64,000 nt of DNA from Halorussus litoreus (lineage in GTDB: Archaea > Halobacteriota > Halobacteria > Halobacteriales > Haladaptataceae): positions 1 through 64,000 of the forward strand of contig NZ_QLVG01000031.1 in NCBI RefSeq assembly GCF_003382685.1. Direction: 5' to 3'. The translations under genes and the position numbers were made by a program. The notes below the pieces were generated by a model, which made no database searches, had not been told where the DNA came from, and was given only the letters and a program-made list of their open reading frames with translations. Each line of letters opens with the position of its first letter. Within the stretch, counting starts at the first letter, position 1. Below, one piece after another: positions 24,525 through 33,915 of this stretch.

Positions 24525-24944
24525 TCACAGTTCCTTCTGGAGGTACGCCCCGGCCGCGCCACCGAGCGCGCTCGCACCGACGGTGTAGGCGGTCACGACG
24601 AGGAAGATCAGCAGCGCGAAGAGGCTCGAAAGCGCCATGAGGGGGTCCGCGCCGAGGAGTACGATGCCGACGAACAGCCAGACGACGATGAACGCCGGAA
24701 TCGACGCGGCCACGCCGGCGAGCGCGCCCACCTTCGCGCCCTCCGCGAGGTCGCTACGCCGAAGGTAGCCCGCCACGCCGCCGCCGACGATGGCGGCGAA
24801 CGGGAGCAGCGGGGCGGTCACCACCGTGACTCCGGCGCCGACGAAGGCGAGCAGGAGGATGCTGTGCTCTGGCTCGGCGGACCGACCGTCCCGGCTCAGG
24901 GACACCGTCTCCCGGTCGTCCGAAACCGTTCGTTCGTCTTCCAT
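24525..24944 (-). CDS. DUF5518-like membrane protein
   Basis: Membrane protein of 139 aa with a charged N-terminal tail of 28 residues, then four hydrophobic segments. The first pair contains FAAIVGGGVAGYLRRSDLAEGAK, a glycine-rich turn plus a charged loop characteristic of the family I recall as DUF5518, and the last segment ends AGAYLQKEL. Function unknown. It sits downstream of the amt-glnK relic on the same strand. Confidence 0.75.
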   Translation of the reverse strand: MEDERTVSDDRETVSLSRDGRSAEPEHSILLLAFVGAGVTVVTAPLLPFAAIVGGGVAGYLRRSDLAEGAKVGALAGVAASIPAFIVVWLFVGIVLLGADPLMALSSLFALLIFLVVTAYTVGASALGGAAGAYLQKEL

Positions 24945-25007
24945 ATCGGTCGTTGTCGACGGGAAAGCATATACTTTGGCAGACGACCGGAAAACGAGTT
25001 CGCGGAC

Positions 25008-25556
<549 letters not shown>

Positions 25557-26549
25557 CTACAGCGATTCGGCCACGTCCTCGGCGAAGTACGTCAGGATCA
25601 GGTCCGCACCCGCTCGCTTGATGGACAGCAGCGACTCCAGCGCAACTTCCTCCAGATCCAGCCAGCCCTTCTCGCTGGCCGCGTGGAGCATCGCGTACTC
25701 CCCGGAGACGTTGTACGCCGCGACCGGGTGGTCGAACTCCTCGCGAATCTCGCGCACGATATCGAGGTACGGGAGCGCGGGCTTGACCATCAGCACGTCC
25801 GCGCCCTGCTCGACGTCCCGGCGGACCTCCCGGACGGCCTCGCGCGCGTTCGCGGGATCCATCTGGTAGTGTCGCCGGTCGCCGAACGCGGGCGCGCCGT
25901 CCGCGGCGTCGCGGAAGGGGCCGTAGAACGCCGACTCGTACTTGGCGGCGTAGCTCATCACGGGCACGTCCGAGAAGCCCGCCGCGTCGAGCGACTCGCG
26001 GACCGCGCCGACCATCCCGTCGGTCATGCTCGAGGGAGCCACCATGTCCGCGCCCGCCGCGGCGTGGGAGGTCGCGATCTTTCCGAGCAGGTCGAGCGTC
26101 TCGTCGTTTCGGACCGTCAGTCTCGCGTCCGCGTCCTCGCTCGGCCCCGCTCCCTCCTCCAGCACGCCACAGTGCCCGTGGTCGGTGTACTCGCAGAGGC
26201 AGACGTCCGTGAGCACGTAGGCGTCGGTCTCGGCCGCGACTCGGCGGGTCGCCTCCTGGACGACGCCGTCCTCGGCCCACGCGCGGGTGCCCCGGGCGTT
26301 CTTCGACTCGGGGATGCCGAACAGCATGACGGCCTCGACGCCGGTGTCGAGGACCTCCTCGACGCGAGCGACGGCGTCGTCGACCGGGACGCGCTCGTGG
26401 CCGGGCATCGACTCGATGGGAATCCGCTCGTCGGCCGTCGCGTCCACGAACACGGGCGCGATCAGGTCCGAGGCGTTCACGTCCGTCTCGCTGACGAGCC
26501 CGCGGATTCCGTCGCGTCGGAGTCGCCGGGGCCGGTGAGAGAGGTTCAT
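25557..26549 (-). CDS. hemB: delta-aminolevulinic acid dehydratase (porphobilinogen synthase)
   Basis: Enzyme of 330 aa that condenses two 5-aminolevulinates. It has the zinc-type metal site TDVCLCEYTDHGHCG (Cys triad), MVAPSSMTDGMV, the active lysine in SYAAKYESAFYGPFRDA and the second Schiff-base lysine in MVKPALPYLDI. YNVSGEYAMLHAA closes the family signature. I chose ATG 26549 (MNLSHRPRRLRRD), the conserved N-terminus; the open frame continues 57 codons upstream without family similarity. It is divergent from the DedA gene. Confidence 0.94.
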   Translation of the reverse strand: MNLSHRPRRLRRDGIRGLVSETDVNASDLIAPVFVDATADERIPIESMPGHERVPVDDAVARVEEVLDTGVEAVMLFGIPESKNARGTRAWAEDGVVQEATRRVAAETDAYVLTDVCLCEYTDHGHCGVLEEGAGPSEDADARLTVRNDETLDLLGKIATSHAAAGADMVAPSSMTDGMVGAVRESLDAAGFSDVPVMSYAAKYESAFYGPFRDAADGAPAFGDRRHYQMDPANAREAVREVRRDVEQGADVLMVKPALPYLDIVREIREEFDHPVAAYNVSGEYAMLHAASEKGWLDLEEVALESLLSIKRAGADLILTYFAEDVAESL

Positions 26550-26751
26550 GTCGGCTCTTGCGGTTCGGGAGTCAAAACCGCGTCGTTCACGCTCACGGAC
26601 GCGACCGTCGTTCGGCCGACCGTCGCTCGCGCGAGCCGTCGCGGTCGGCAGTGTCAGAAGGGTCGCGGTCGGCAGCGAGCGGGCGATTGCGCTGACGGGC
26701 GAGAGCAGGTCAAAATGCATTTACCCCGGCCTGTCGATACGCCACTCACGA

Positions 26752-27483
26752 ATGCCGCCCTCGCTCGCCTTCGTTACGGACGCGTCGCTCGTCTCCGGGG
26801 TCGACCCGCTGGTCGCCGCCGTCGCCTCGCTGGTCGGTGCCGTCGTGCTGTCGAACGCGGCGGGCATCGGCACGGTCCGGGAGTTCCTCGCCGACAACGG
26901 CGTCCTGCTGCTCGCCGTGGGACTGGTCCTCGCCGCGGTGGTCGGCGTCGGCCTCTTCTTCGTCGGCAATCAGGAACTGGCGCGGGCGTGGCTCGACCAG
27001 TACGGGCTGCTCGCGCTGTTCCTCATCCTGATTCTGGAGGGCGCGATGTTGCTGTACTTCGCGCCGAGCGAGAGCCTCGTCCCCATCGGCGTCTCGCTGC
27101 TCGCCGACGGCCCGCGGGACTACCCCGCCATCGCGGCGGTCATCGGCGTCGCGGTGGTCGGTGCGACCATCGGGCAGTACGCGCTGTTCGCGCTCGCCAA
27201 GCGCGGCGGCCGGGAGTACCTGCTCGAGAAGCGCTGGTTCCGCATCGACGGAGACCAGCTCGACCGCTTCGACGGCTGGTTCCAGCGATGGGGCCGCGTC
27301 GTCGTCCCGGTGAGCAACGCCTTGCTGTTCACCCGCGGGATGCTCACGGTGCCCGCGGGCTTCGCGGAGATGGACGACGCGGAGTTCGTCGTCCTGTCGG
27401 CGGTCGGCACGCTGATATTCCAGGCGTGGCTCGCGGCCGCGGCGCTGTACGTCATCGACCTCGGACTGCTGGACTTCCTCTGA
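26752..27483 (+). CDS. DedA-family membrane protein
   Basis: Membrane protein of 243 aa. The core has LLALFLILILEGAMLLYFAPSE, a glycine-rich re-entrant VVGATIGQYALFALAKRGGR and the family FTRGMLTVPAGFAEM (an F-x-R-x2-P-x2-G-A variant), with TMs at the end. DedA proteins act in membrane homeostasis; some are phospholipid (C55-P or PE) translocases. I chose ATG 26752 because upstream codons in the same frame overlap the divergent hemB promoter. Confidence 0.85.
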   Translation: MPPSLAFVTDASLVSGVDPLVAAVASLVGAVVLSNAAGIGTVREFLADNGVLLLAVGLVLAAVVGVGLFFVGNQELARAWLDQYGLLALFLILILEGAMLLYFAPSESLVPIGVSLLADGPRDYPAIAAVIGVAVVGATIGQYALFALAKRGGREYLLEKRWFRIDGDQLDRFDGWFQRWGRVVVPVSNALLFTRGMLTVPAGFAEMDDAEFVVLSAVGTLIFQAWLAAAALYVIDLGLLDFL

Positions 27484-27616
27484 GATTGGGTTTTCGGATC
27501 ACCGACCTTTCCGGGCCGCCTGCTCTCCCCGATTTCGAGGCGTCCGAACCGCCGGAGGGCTCTCGGGAGCCGCTTACAGGCGTTAGACCTAAACGCGTTC
27601 GCCCCCGTAGCACTAG

Positions 27617-27673
27617 GTGCGTCCGCGTGCCGAATTCATCGCGTGCCATGCAATGAACTTCGCGCGGACGCAC
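27617..27673. repeat. 57-nt imperfect inverted repeat
   Basis: GTGCGTCCGCG (27617-27627) pairs perfectly with its complement at 27663-27673. The stem continues imperfectly with GAATTCAT opposite ATGAACTTC around a short loop. It lies 40 nt past the small minus-strand gene, between convergent genes, and could be a terminator or a structured RNA. Confidence 0.55.
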
Positions 27674-27712
27674 TTCCGCCGCGCCGGGAGCGGCGGTCGT
27701 TTTTCGAAGAAA

Positions 27713-27871
27713 TCAGTTTCGATAGTCGACGCTCTGTATCAGATTTTCCCCGGCTTCCCGAAAGTCCTCGTCAATCCGTTCCTTCACGTTCTCGACGCCA
27801 GTTTCGATGTCCACGTCGTCGTACTTGCCGACGAATCGGCGAACGGCTGCATCGGCGTCAGTCGTCATCAT
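27713..27871 (-). CDS. very small conserved-looking protein (52 aa)
   Basis: 52 codons (MMTTDADAAVRRFVGKYDDV to SVDYRN) with haloarchaeal codon usage and acidic composition, read as one or two amphipathic helices. It fits the size of haloarchaeal antitoxin-like proteins, but no toxin gene adjoins it. It starts 34 nt downstream-facing from the Hdr-like gene end on the same strand and precedes a hairpin. No family recognised. Confidence 0.5.
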   Translation of the reverse strand: MMTTDADAAVRRFVGKYDDVDIETGVENVKERIDEDFREAGENLIQSVDYRN

Positions 27872-27905
27872 TTGAGCTGAGGATTAACTTAACCGTACCG
27901 AGGAA

Positions 27906-30032
27906 TCAGTCCGCCGCGACCTCCACACTTTCCTTCCGCCCGATGGCCTTGACCAGCAGCTCCGACACGTCCACGATCTCGATGTCGTCCTCGTAGTCGC
28001 CGGTCTTCCGGCCGTCCTCGTACATCGTCATGCACATCGGGCAGGCGACGACGAACTTCTCGACCCGGCTTCCCGCGTCGGTGTCTTCGAGGGCTTCGCG
28101 CAGGCGTTCCTCGCTCGGCTTGGGGTCCTCGTCGAAGTCCATCCAGAGGCCGCCGCCGCCACCGCCACAACAGAACGAGTCCTCGCGGTTGCGTGGCATC
28201 TCCGAGAGTTCGCAGCCGGTGCCCGCGACGATCTCGCGCGGGGCCTCGAACTCGCCGTTGTACCGCCCGAGGTGACAGGGGTCGTGGTAGGTGACGGTGT
28301 AGTCGAGTTCCGTGCCCGAGAGGCCGAGCGCGCCGTCGCGGAACAACTCCTCGACGACCTGCGTGTAGTGGAACACGTCGTCTGCGGTCCACTCGCACTC
28401 GTCGAACTCGGGGTACTCGTTCTGGAACGTGTTGTAGCTGTGCGGGTCGGTGCAGACGATCTTCTCGTACTCGCAGTCCTGGATCGCCGTCGCGTTGTCC
28501 TCGACCAGCATCTCGTAGAGGCCCTCCTCGCCGACCCGGCGCACGTCGTTGCCCGCGGTCTGCTCGTCCTCGTAGAGGATGCCGTAGTCGACGCCCGATT
28601 CCTCCAGAATGGTCGCGAGCGACCGCGCGACCTTCCGATTGCGCTCGTCGAAGCTCGGGTAGTCGCCGACGTACCAGAGGTACTCGACGGGTTCGTCGCG
28701 GGCGTCGGGCACCTCGAAGTCGAGGTCTTCCACCCAGTCTGGGCGCTTGCGCTCGGGTTCGCCGAACGTGTTGCCGTTCTGGAACACGTTCATCATCGTG
28801 TCCTGGACGTTGGGGTCCATCTGGCCCGACTCGGTGAGCCGGCGGTTCATCTGCGTGAACTGCTCGACGTGCTCGATCTCGACCGGGCAGGCGTCCATGC
28901 ACGCCATGCAGGACATGCAGGACTCCATCGTCTCGCTGTTGATGACGGAGGCCCCGCCGTCGGCGATGATGGGTTTCTCGTCGGTGCGTCCCGCGTCGAG
29001 GTCCTCACGGTACTGCTTCAGATCGAGGATGACGTCGCGGGGGTCGAGCGGTCGCCCGGACGCCTTCGCGGGGCAGACCGACGAACACCGGCCGCACTTG
29101 GTGCAGGCGTCGTGGTCGAGCAGTTCCTTCCACGAGAAGTCCTCGATGGAGCCGTGGCCGATCTCCTCCGGGCTGGCGTCGTCCGGGACGCCGGGCAGGC
29201 GCTTGCCCGCCTTCTCGTCGCGGGTGACGACGTTGGCGAACGACGAGATCATGTGGAACGGCTTGGCGTACGGAACTGCGGCGACGAACGCCAGCGCGAG
29301 CAGCGAGTGGGACCACCAGACTGCGGGGTAGGCGGCCTCGGCCATGCCGGGCGTGACGCCCCCGACCTGGAGCACGTCGTAGACGAACCAGCCGACGAAG
29401 CTCACCGTCTCGAACGAGACGTCGCGGTACTGGCTCGTGCCGAGGATGCGGACGCCCTCGGTGAGGTAGCCGCCGACGCCCAGCAGGAACAGCGCCCAGA
29501 CGAACAGGTCGTCCTCGGTCGAGGTGTGCTTGCCCCAGAGCCGCCCCTCGCGCACCCAGTAGCGCCGGTAGATGGCCATGCCGACTCCGACCACGAACAG
29601 CAGGCCCATCGCGTCCATCACCAGCGAGTACGAGAGGTAGAAGTCGTCGACGAAGAACGACTCCTGACTGAGGAGCTTCGTCCAGATGTCCATGTCGATG
29701 GCGAGGATGGTCGTCCCGATGAGCAGCGTCAGGAAGCCCCACAGGATGAAGGCGTGCATCACGCCCGCGTAGAGGTCCCGGTCGAACTGCTTCTCGTTCG
29801 AGAAGACGATCTTCGCGCCGCCGAGCACCCGGCCCGGAAGGCCGTCGAGGCGGTCGAACCACGACTCGGTCCCCTGTGCGTAGGTCGTAAAGCGGTCGTA
29901 CACGCCGTACAGGAAGATGGCTATCGCCACGGCCGAGAGGTAGTAGAAGATGGCTTCGCCGAGGTGGCCGATGCGCCAGAGCGTCGGCCGGGTCACCTCG
30001 CCGCCCGCCTGTGCCAGCACGAGTGAGTCCAT
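27906..30032 (-). CDS. membrane-anchored HdrD-like iron-sulfur oxidoreductase
   Basis: Protein of 708 aa. The N-terminal 270 residues hold six or so TM helices resembling the nitrate-reductase-gamma/HdrE haem-b subunit. Then come two 4Fe-4S motifs, CTKCGRCSSVCP and CMSCMACMDACP. The C-terminal half has two CCG-type clusters, the second seen as HDPCHLGRYNG...SFCCGGGGGG. This is an HdrE-HdrD-type fusion; in non-methanogens such proteins pass electrons between the quinone pool and a soluble partner, for example acyl-CoA oxidation via ETF. No etf genes are in view. Monocistronic with its own TATA box. Confidence 0.85.
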   Translation of the reverse strand: MDSLVLAQAGGEVTRPTLWRIGHLGEAIFYYLSAVAIAIFLYGVYDRFTTYAQGTESWFDRLDGLPGRVLGGAKIVFSNEKQFDRDLYAGVMHAFILWGFLTLLIGTTILAIDMDIWTKLLSQESFFVDDFYLSYSLVMDAMGLLFVVGVGMAIYRRYWVREGRLWGKHTSTEDDLFVWALFLLGVGGYLTEGVRILGTSQYRDVSFETVSFVGWFVYDVLQVGGVTPGMAEAAYPAVWWSHSLLALAFVAAVPYAKPFHMISSFANVVTRDEKAGKRLPGVPDDASPEEIGHGSIEDFSWKELLDHDACTKCGRCSSVCPAKASGRPLDPRDVILDLKQYREDLDAGRTDEKPIIADGGASVINSETMESCMSCMACMDACPVEIEHVEQFTQMNRRLTESGQMDPNVQDTMMNVFQNGNTFGEPERKRPDWVEDLDFEVPDARDEPVEYLWYVGDYPSFDERNRKVARSLATILEESGVDYGILYEDEQTAGNDVRRVGEEGLYEMLVEDNATAIQDCEYEKIVCTDPHSYNTFQNEYPEFDECEWTADDVFHYTQVVEELFRDGALGLSGTELDYTVTYHDPCHLGRYNGEFEAPREIVAGTGCELSEMPRNREDSFCCGGGGGGLWMDFDEDPKPSEERLREALEDTDAGSRVEKFVVACPMCMTMYEDGRKTGDYEDDIEIVDVSELLVKAIGRKESVEVAAD

Positions 30033-30056
30033 GTCTTACAAGCGGGACAGGATTCG

Positions 30057-30066
30057 CATAAGTTTT
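30057..30066 (-). promoter_or_regulatory. TATA box of the Hdr-like gene
   Basis: AAAACTTATG on the minus strand, centred about 29 nt upstream of the ATG at 30032. Confidence 0.5.
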
Positions 30067-30145
30067 ACCGACTCTGGCGACTCCACTGCCAGAAAACGGA
30101 ACACGAGTTTATAGTTCACTCTCCCGTGGTTCGCGGTTCGCGAGC

Positions 30146-30853
30146 TCACGCGAGCGCCCACGCCACCAGCGCGAAGCTCGCCGCCCACGCCGGGAAGTCC
30201 GCCCGCGAGAACGACAGCGGCGGCAGCGTCGGGTTCCACGAGAAACACCGGGCGCGAAGCGCGAGCGCGAACCGGTCGGCCCGCGAGAGCGCCCGCGCGA
30301 CCCCCGCGATTCCGACGTGGCGGATTCGAGCGACCAGCGAGCGCTGGTCGCCCAGCCGGGCAGCCGAGGCGTCCCGGATCCGGCGCAGGTCCGACTGGAG
30401 CACCGGTAGGAACCGGAAGACGAACCCCACGCCGCTTCCGAGAAGCTGTCCGGTCTTCCCGGGAACGAGACGCTGGATGGCCGCCCGCGAGTCACGGACG
30501 GGGGTCGTCCGGAGGTACGCTGCACTGACCAGGAGGACCAGAACGACCCGATAGCTCGCGAGCAGGCTGGCGAACCCTCGCTCGGCGTCGATCCACGGCG
30601 GGCCGAGCGTCGCGGCCGCGACCAGCGGGCCCGCGAGCAGGAACGGGAACGCGAACCGGTACTCGACCAGCGCCGTGCGCGCAGACAGGTCCGACGCCCG
30701 AAGCACCGCGAGCGACAGGGCGGTCAGCGCGAGCAGTCCCCGCGGCGTGGTGTGAGCGAACGCCGCGGCCGCGAATGCGACCTGAAAAGCCAGCTTCGTC
30801 CGGGGGTCGAGCCCGTGAGCGAGCGAGTCGCCCGGTCGGTAGCCGAGGGTCAC
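30146..30853 (-). CDS. ECF transporter transmembrane subunit EcfT (BioN/CbiQ-like)
   Basis: Membrane subunit of 235 aa. It opens with DSLAHGLDPRTKLAFQVAF, the start of nearly every EcfT/CbiQ, and has the coupling helices with ARG-type motifs: DASAARLGDQ and a C-terminal RADRFALALRARCF. It couples the ATPase to the substrate-binding S subunit. Third gene of the bioY-ecfA-ecfT run, 22 nt after ecfA. Confidence 0.88.
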   Translation of the reverse strand: MTLGYRPGDSLAHGLDPRTKLAFQVAFAAAAFAHTTPRGLLALTALSLAVLRASDLSARTALVEYRFAFPFLLAGPLVAAATLGPPWIDAERGFASLLASYRVVLVLLVSAAYLRTTPVRDSRAAIQRLVPGKTGQLLGSGVGFVFRFLPVLQSDLRRIRDASAARLGDQRSLVARIRHVGIAGVARALSRADRFALALRARCFSWNPTLPPLSFSRADFPAWAASFALVAWALA

Positions 30854-30875
30854 GATCCGCTCCGGATTTCTCGAA

Positions 30876-31580
30876 TCACGGCGCTCGGACCCCCAGTTTC
30901 GGCAGTCGCTCGCGAGCGTCCCCGGGCGTCGCGTCCACGGCGACGCGACCGTCCGCCAGCGCGACGATCCGGTCTGCGAGGTCGAACGCGTCCCGGAGGT
31001 CGTGGGTCACGAGGACGACGCCGGTGCCAGACTCGTGGAGGTCCCGCAGGTGGTCCACGACCGACTCGCGCGCCGGCGCGTCCAGTCCGGTGAACGGTTC
31101 GTCGAGCACGAGGTGGTCGGGGTCCATCGCCAGCGCGCCCGCGATGGCGACGCGCTCGCGCTCGCCGCCCGAGAGTTCGTCGACGCGCTCGTCGCGCCGC
31201 CCCGCCATGTTCACCGCGGCCAGCGCGTCGCGGACCCGGCGGTCGATATCCTCGTGGGAGAGGCCGAGATTCTCCGGACCGAAGGCGACGTCCGTGCCGA
31301 CCGTCGCGGCGACGAACCCGTCGCGGGGGTCCTGAAACACCATGCCGACGCGGGTCCGCGCGCCAACAAGGTCCTCGGCGACCGGCGTCCCGTCGACCAG
31401 CACGTCGCCCCGGTCGGGTTCGAGCAGGCCGTTGAAGTGCCGGACCAGCGTGGACTTGCCCGAGCCGTTCGGTCCCGCCAGCACGACGAACTCGCCGTCG
31501 GGAATCGACAGCGAGACGCCGTCTACCGCCGCGGGGCCGTCGTCGCCGTAGCGGTGGACCAGATCTCTCGTCTCTATCAT
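30876..31580 (-). CDS. ECF transporter ATP-binding subunit (BioM/EcfA-like)
   Basis: ATPase of 234 aa with Walker A GPNGSGKST, Q-loop MVFQDPRDGFV, signature LSGGERERVAIAGAL, Walker B HLVLDEPF and switch THD. Energises biotin import with EcfT and BioY. Gap of 37 nt to bioY upstream. A single ATPase gene suggests a homodimer. Confidence 0.92.
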   Translation of the reverse strand: MIETRDLVHRYGDDGPAAVDGVSLSIPDGEFVVLAGPNGSGKSTLVRHFNGLLEPDRGDVLVDGTPVAEDLVGARTRVGMVFQDPRDGFVAATVGTDVAFGPENLGLSHEDIDRRVRDALAAVNMAGRRDERVDELSGGERERVAIAGALAMDPDHLVLDEPFTGLDAPARESVVDHLRDLHESGTGVVLVTHDLRDAFDLADRIVALADGRVAVDATPGDARERLPKLGVRAP

Positions 31581-31617
31581 CGGAGCTCCGTCGCTCGGCG
31601 GCCATCTGGTTGCGCCA

Positions 31618-32199
31618 TCACTCGGCGGCCAGCTGGTCGCTCCGGACCACGCCGACCGCAGCCGCGATCTTGAACGCCTCGGCAGGGACGAACGCGACCG
31701 CGGCAGTGAGGAACGCCTCCAGGAGGGTCATCTCGAGTACGATGGCAAACCCGACCACGCCGAAGGCGTAGATGACGACCGTGCCCGCGACCATCGCGCC
31801 GACGAGGCGGACGAGCCCCCGTGGAACGGGATTACGGAGCTGCAGGCCGCCGTGGACGATGGCTCCGACGAGGAACGCCGCGATGGGGTACGACCAGAGG
31901 TAGCCCCCGGTCGCCCCGACCAACTCGCCGAGTCCGGCCGATCCGCCGGAGAACACCGGCGCGCCGACCGCGCCGGCGAGCAGGTACAGCACCATCGAGA
32001 AACCTCCCCAGAGCGGGCCGAGCAGGATGCCGGCGAGGAACACCCCGAGTACCTGCATGCTGACAGGTGCTGGCGAGAACGGATTCGGGAACGACACGTA
32101 CGCGAACGCGCCCGTGAGGCCGGCCAGCAGCGCGGCCCGGGCGACGTTCTCGACCGTCTCTTCCCCGACTAACTCGACTGACGCGGCGTCGGTACTCAT
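31618..32199 (-). CDS. bioY: biotin transporter S component
   Basis: Membrane protein of 193 aa, BioY family: FSPAPVSMQVLGVFLAGILL near the N-terminus, LYLLAGAVGAPVFSGG, then GGYLWSYPIAAFLVG, the biotin-binding signature region. It captures biotin and works with the downstream ecfA and ecfT. I chose ATG 32199 (MSTDAASVEL); the longer open frame overlaps the divergent neighbour. Leads the three-gene operon. Confidence 0.92.
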   Translation of the reverse strand: MSTDAASVELVGEETVENVARAALLAGLTGAFAYVSFPNPFSPAPVSMQVLGVFLAGILLGPLWGGFSMVLYLLAGAVGAPVFSGGSAGLGELVGATGGYLWSYPIAAFLVGAIVHGGLQLRNPVPRGLVRLVGAMVAGTVVIYAFGVVGFAIVLEMTLLEAFLTAAVAFVPAEAFKIAAAVGVVRSDQLAAE

Positions 32200-32319
32200 G
32201 GTCGCCACTGCCCCGTCAACCGAAAAGAACGCTTCGGTTGACGACGCGTCCGACGCTCGCCCGTCTCTTCGCCGACAGGTTTTTGTACCGGGGTCGCGTC
32301 CGCCCCACACCATAGGAGA

Positions 32320-32922
32320 ATGGACGAGAAGACAGAGGAACTGCGCGACATCTTCATGGACGTCACCGACGAGTCCACCGTCACCGAGAGCCAGGAGGAG
32401 ACCCACGGCTCGCTCCAGTCCGAGGCGGAGGTCGAGGAGCGCCTCGCGGACGTGATCGCGGAGATGCGCGACCGCTACGACTTCGGGACGACGCTCTCGG
32501 ACGAACAGCTCGTCACGGTGGTTCGGGGCTACTACGCCGGCGACTCGGACGCCGAGATCGCCCGCGAACTCGGCGACGACTCGCTCGGCAAGACCGTCTC
32601 GCGCGCCCGCATCGACCTCCACCTCGTGCGCGACAGCGACACCGACGCCCCGTTCGACATCGACGCCCTCCGCGACCTGCTCGACGAGGACGCCTCGACG
32701 TCGGCGTGTGCGGCCGAACTCGACGTGAGCGAGTCGACGGTCCGGCGCTACCGCCGCGTGGTCGAGACCCAGCAGGAACGGCGCACGGTCAACGACCGCT
32801 ACCGCGACGAGTTCGAGAACGTACTGCAGGACCGGGAACTCGCCGAGCGGATGACCGAGGATATGCACGAGGACGGCCTCGACGACGCGACCGAGGGGAT
32901 GGAGACGAACGTTTCCTTCTGA
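32320..32922 (+). CDS. Cmi4-like helix-turn-helix protein
   Basis: Acidic protein of 200 aa that resembles haloarchaeal proteins annotated as conditioned-medium-induced protein 4. Residues about 70-100 (VRGYYAGDSDAEIARELGDD) and 125-150 (ASTSACAAELDVSESTVRRY) each read as HTH elements, so it may bind DNA. The C-terminus is charged and helical. Divergent from bioY. Followed by a very strong hairpin. Confidence 0.8.
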   Translation: MDEKTEELRDIFMDVTDESTVTESQEETHGSLQSEAEVEERLADVIAEMRDRYDFGTTLSDEQLVTVVRGYYAGDSDAEIARELGDDSLGKTVSRARIDLHLVRDSDTDAPFDIDALRDLLDEDASTSACAAELDVSESTVRRYRRVVETQQERRTVNDRYRDEFENVLQDRELAERMTEDMHEDGLDDATEGMETNVSF

Positions 32923-32942
32923 GACGACCTTTTTTCTCGTCG

Positions 32943-32989
32943 GGTGCGCGCCGGTGAGCGGCGCTCTGCGCCGCTCACCGGCGCGCACC
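32943..32989 (+). terminator. 22-bp perfect-stem hairpin
   Basis: Arms 32943-32964 and 32968-32989 are exact reverse complements around a TCT loop. It lies 20 nt after the Cmi4-like stop, with a T-run (CTTTTTTCT) just before it, consistent with a terminator; its length and perfection are unusual. A second, weaker GC-rich inverted repeat (CGGGAGCC/GGCTCCC) lies at about 33053-33070. Confidence 0.7.
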
Positions 32990-33120
32990 ACTTCTCGAAA
33001 AAAGCTCGGCCAAAAAAGCCGCTCGCATTCGCTCGCGGTACAACTGCTGGTGCGGGAGCCGTCGGCTCCCTGCCGGTGATTTGCGGAGGTAGCGCAAGCA
33101 GTGCAATGATTCGGCAGACT

Positions 33121-33146
33121 CGCCCTCGATTTTAAATACGAGGGCG
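33121..33146. promoter_or_regulatory. TATA box framed by a perfect 8-bp inverted repeat
   Basis: CGCCCTCG (33121-33128) and CGAGGGCG (33139-33146) flank ATTTTAAATA, whose TATA core is about 28 nt before the ATG of the Cas4-like gene. A dimeric repressor bound here would cover the TBP site. Confidence 0.75.
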
Positions 33147-33161
33147 GGACGAAACCCGGCC

Positions 33162-33830
33162 ATGTCCACGGTTCCGTTCAGCGAGGTCTCGACCGCGGCG
33201 TACTGCCCCCGAAAGCTCTACTACCGCCGGCAGGACGACGAACTGGAGGTTCCGGCGGAGGTCGCGGAGCGGCGGGACCTCGCGTTCCGGTACGAGGAAC
33301 TGCTGGCGGCGTCGGACGAGCGGCTCGCCGAGCTACCGCTGGCGGTCGGTCCCGCCGAGTTCCGCGCGAACCTCGACCGGGCGCGGCGGCGGTACGCCGA
33401 CGAGTGGCCCGCGCTGGCGGACCCCGACGCCCGCGAGCGACTCGTGGAGGGGAAGGACTGTCGGGGCATCGTCCACAAGGTACTGGGGCTCGACCCGCCG
33501 ACGCCGTCGATGGTGTTCACTGGCGACCCGCCGGAAGAGGGCGTCTGGGAGCCCCAGTCGGTCAGGGCCGTCGCGGCGGCCAAGGCGCTGGCGTGGGAGT
33601 ACGAACGGCCGGTCGAGCGCGCGTTCGTGGAGTACCCCACCCACGGCGTCGTCCGGGAACTCGACCTGACCGTCCGCCGGAAGGCCGCCTACCGCACGGC
33701 GGTCGAAGCTGCGCGGGCGCTCGACGGTCCCCCGCCGCGGCTCAGCAACGACGCGAAGTGCGACGCCTGCGACTACCGGACCGAGTGCGGCGTGAAGACG
33801 CGGTCGCTGCGGTCGCTACTCGGCTTCTGA
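33162..33830 (+). CDS. solo Cas4-like protein, nuclease residues apparently lost
   Basis: Protein of 222 aa with the Cas4/PD-(D/E)XK layout. One N-terminal cysteine in STAAYCPRKLYYRR and three C-terminal cysteines in KCDACDYRTECG form the 4Fe-4S site. Where Cas4 has GxIDR and DYK/EYK nuclease motifs, this protein has RGIVHKVL and SMVFTGDP, so Asp and Lys seem replaced. It would keep DNA binding or structure without cleavage. No cas genes or CRISPR in the window. Promoter lies inside an inverted repeat. Confidence 0.78.
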   Translation: MSTVPFSEVSTAAYCPRKLYYRRQDDELEVPAEVAERRDLAFRYEELLAASDERLAELPLAVGPAEFRANLDRARRRYADEWPALADPDARERLVEGKDCRGIVHKVLGLDPPTPSMVFTGDPPEEGVWEPQSVRAVAAAKALAWEYERPVERAFVEYPTHGVVRELDLTVRRKAAYRTAVEAARALDGPPPRLSNDAKCDACDYRTECGVKTRSLRSLLGF

Positions 33831-33915
33831 TGCGACGTTCGAGAGCGACTGTCCGCTACTGGAACGAACGAAAGTCACGCGGTTTCGGAGGCGACTCGTA
33901 GTCGCCTTCTTCCGA

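Noticed and set aside
27452-27673. 73-codon minus-strand gene downstream of the 52-aa protein
   Set aside because: Contains the inverted repeat at 27617-27673 and has no halophilic composition.
33162-33830. Part of a CRISPR-Cas locus
   Set aside because: No other cas gene or array nearby; solo Cas4-like genes are common in archaea.
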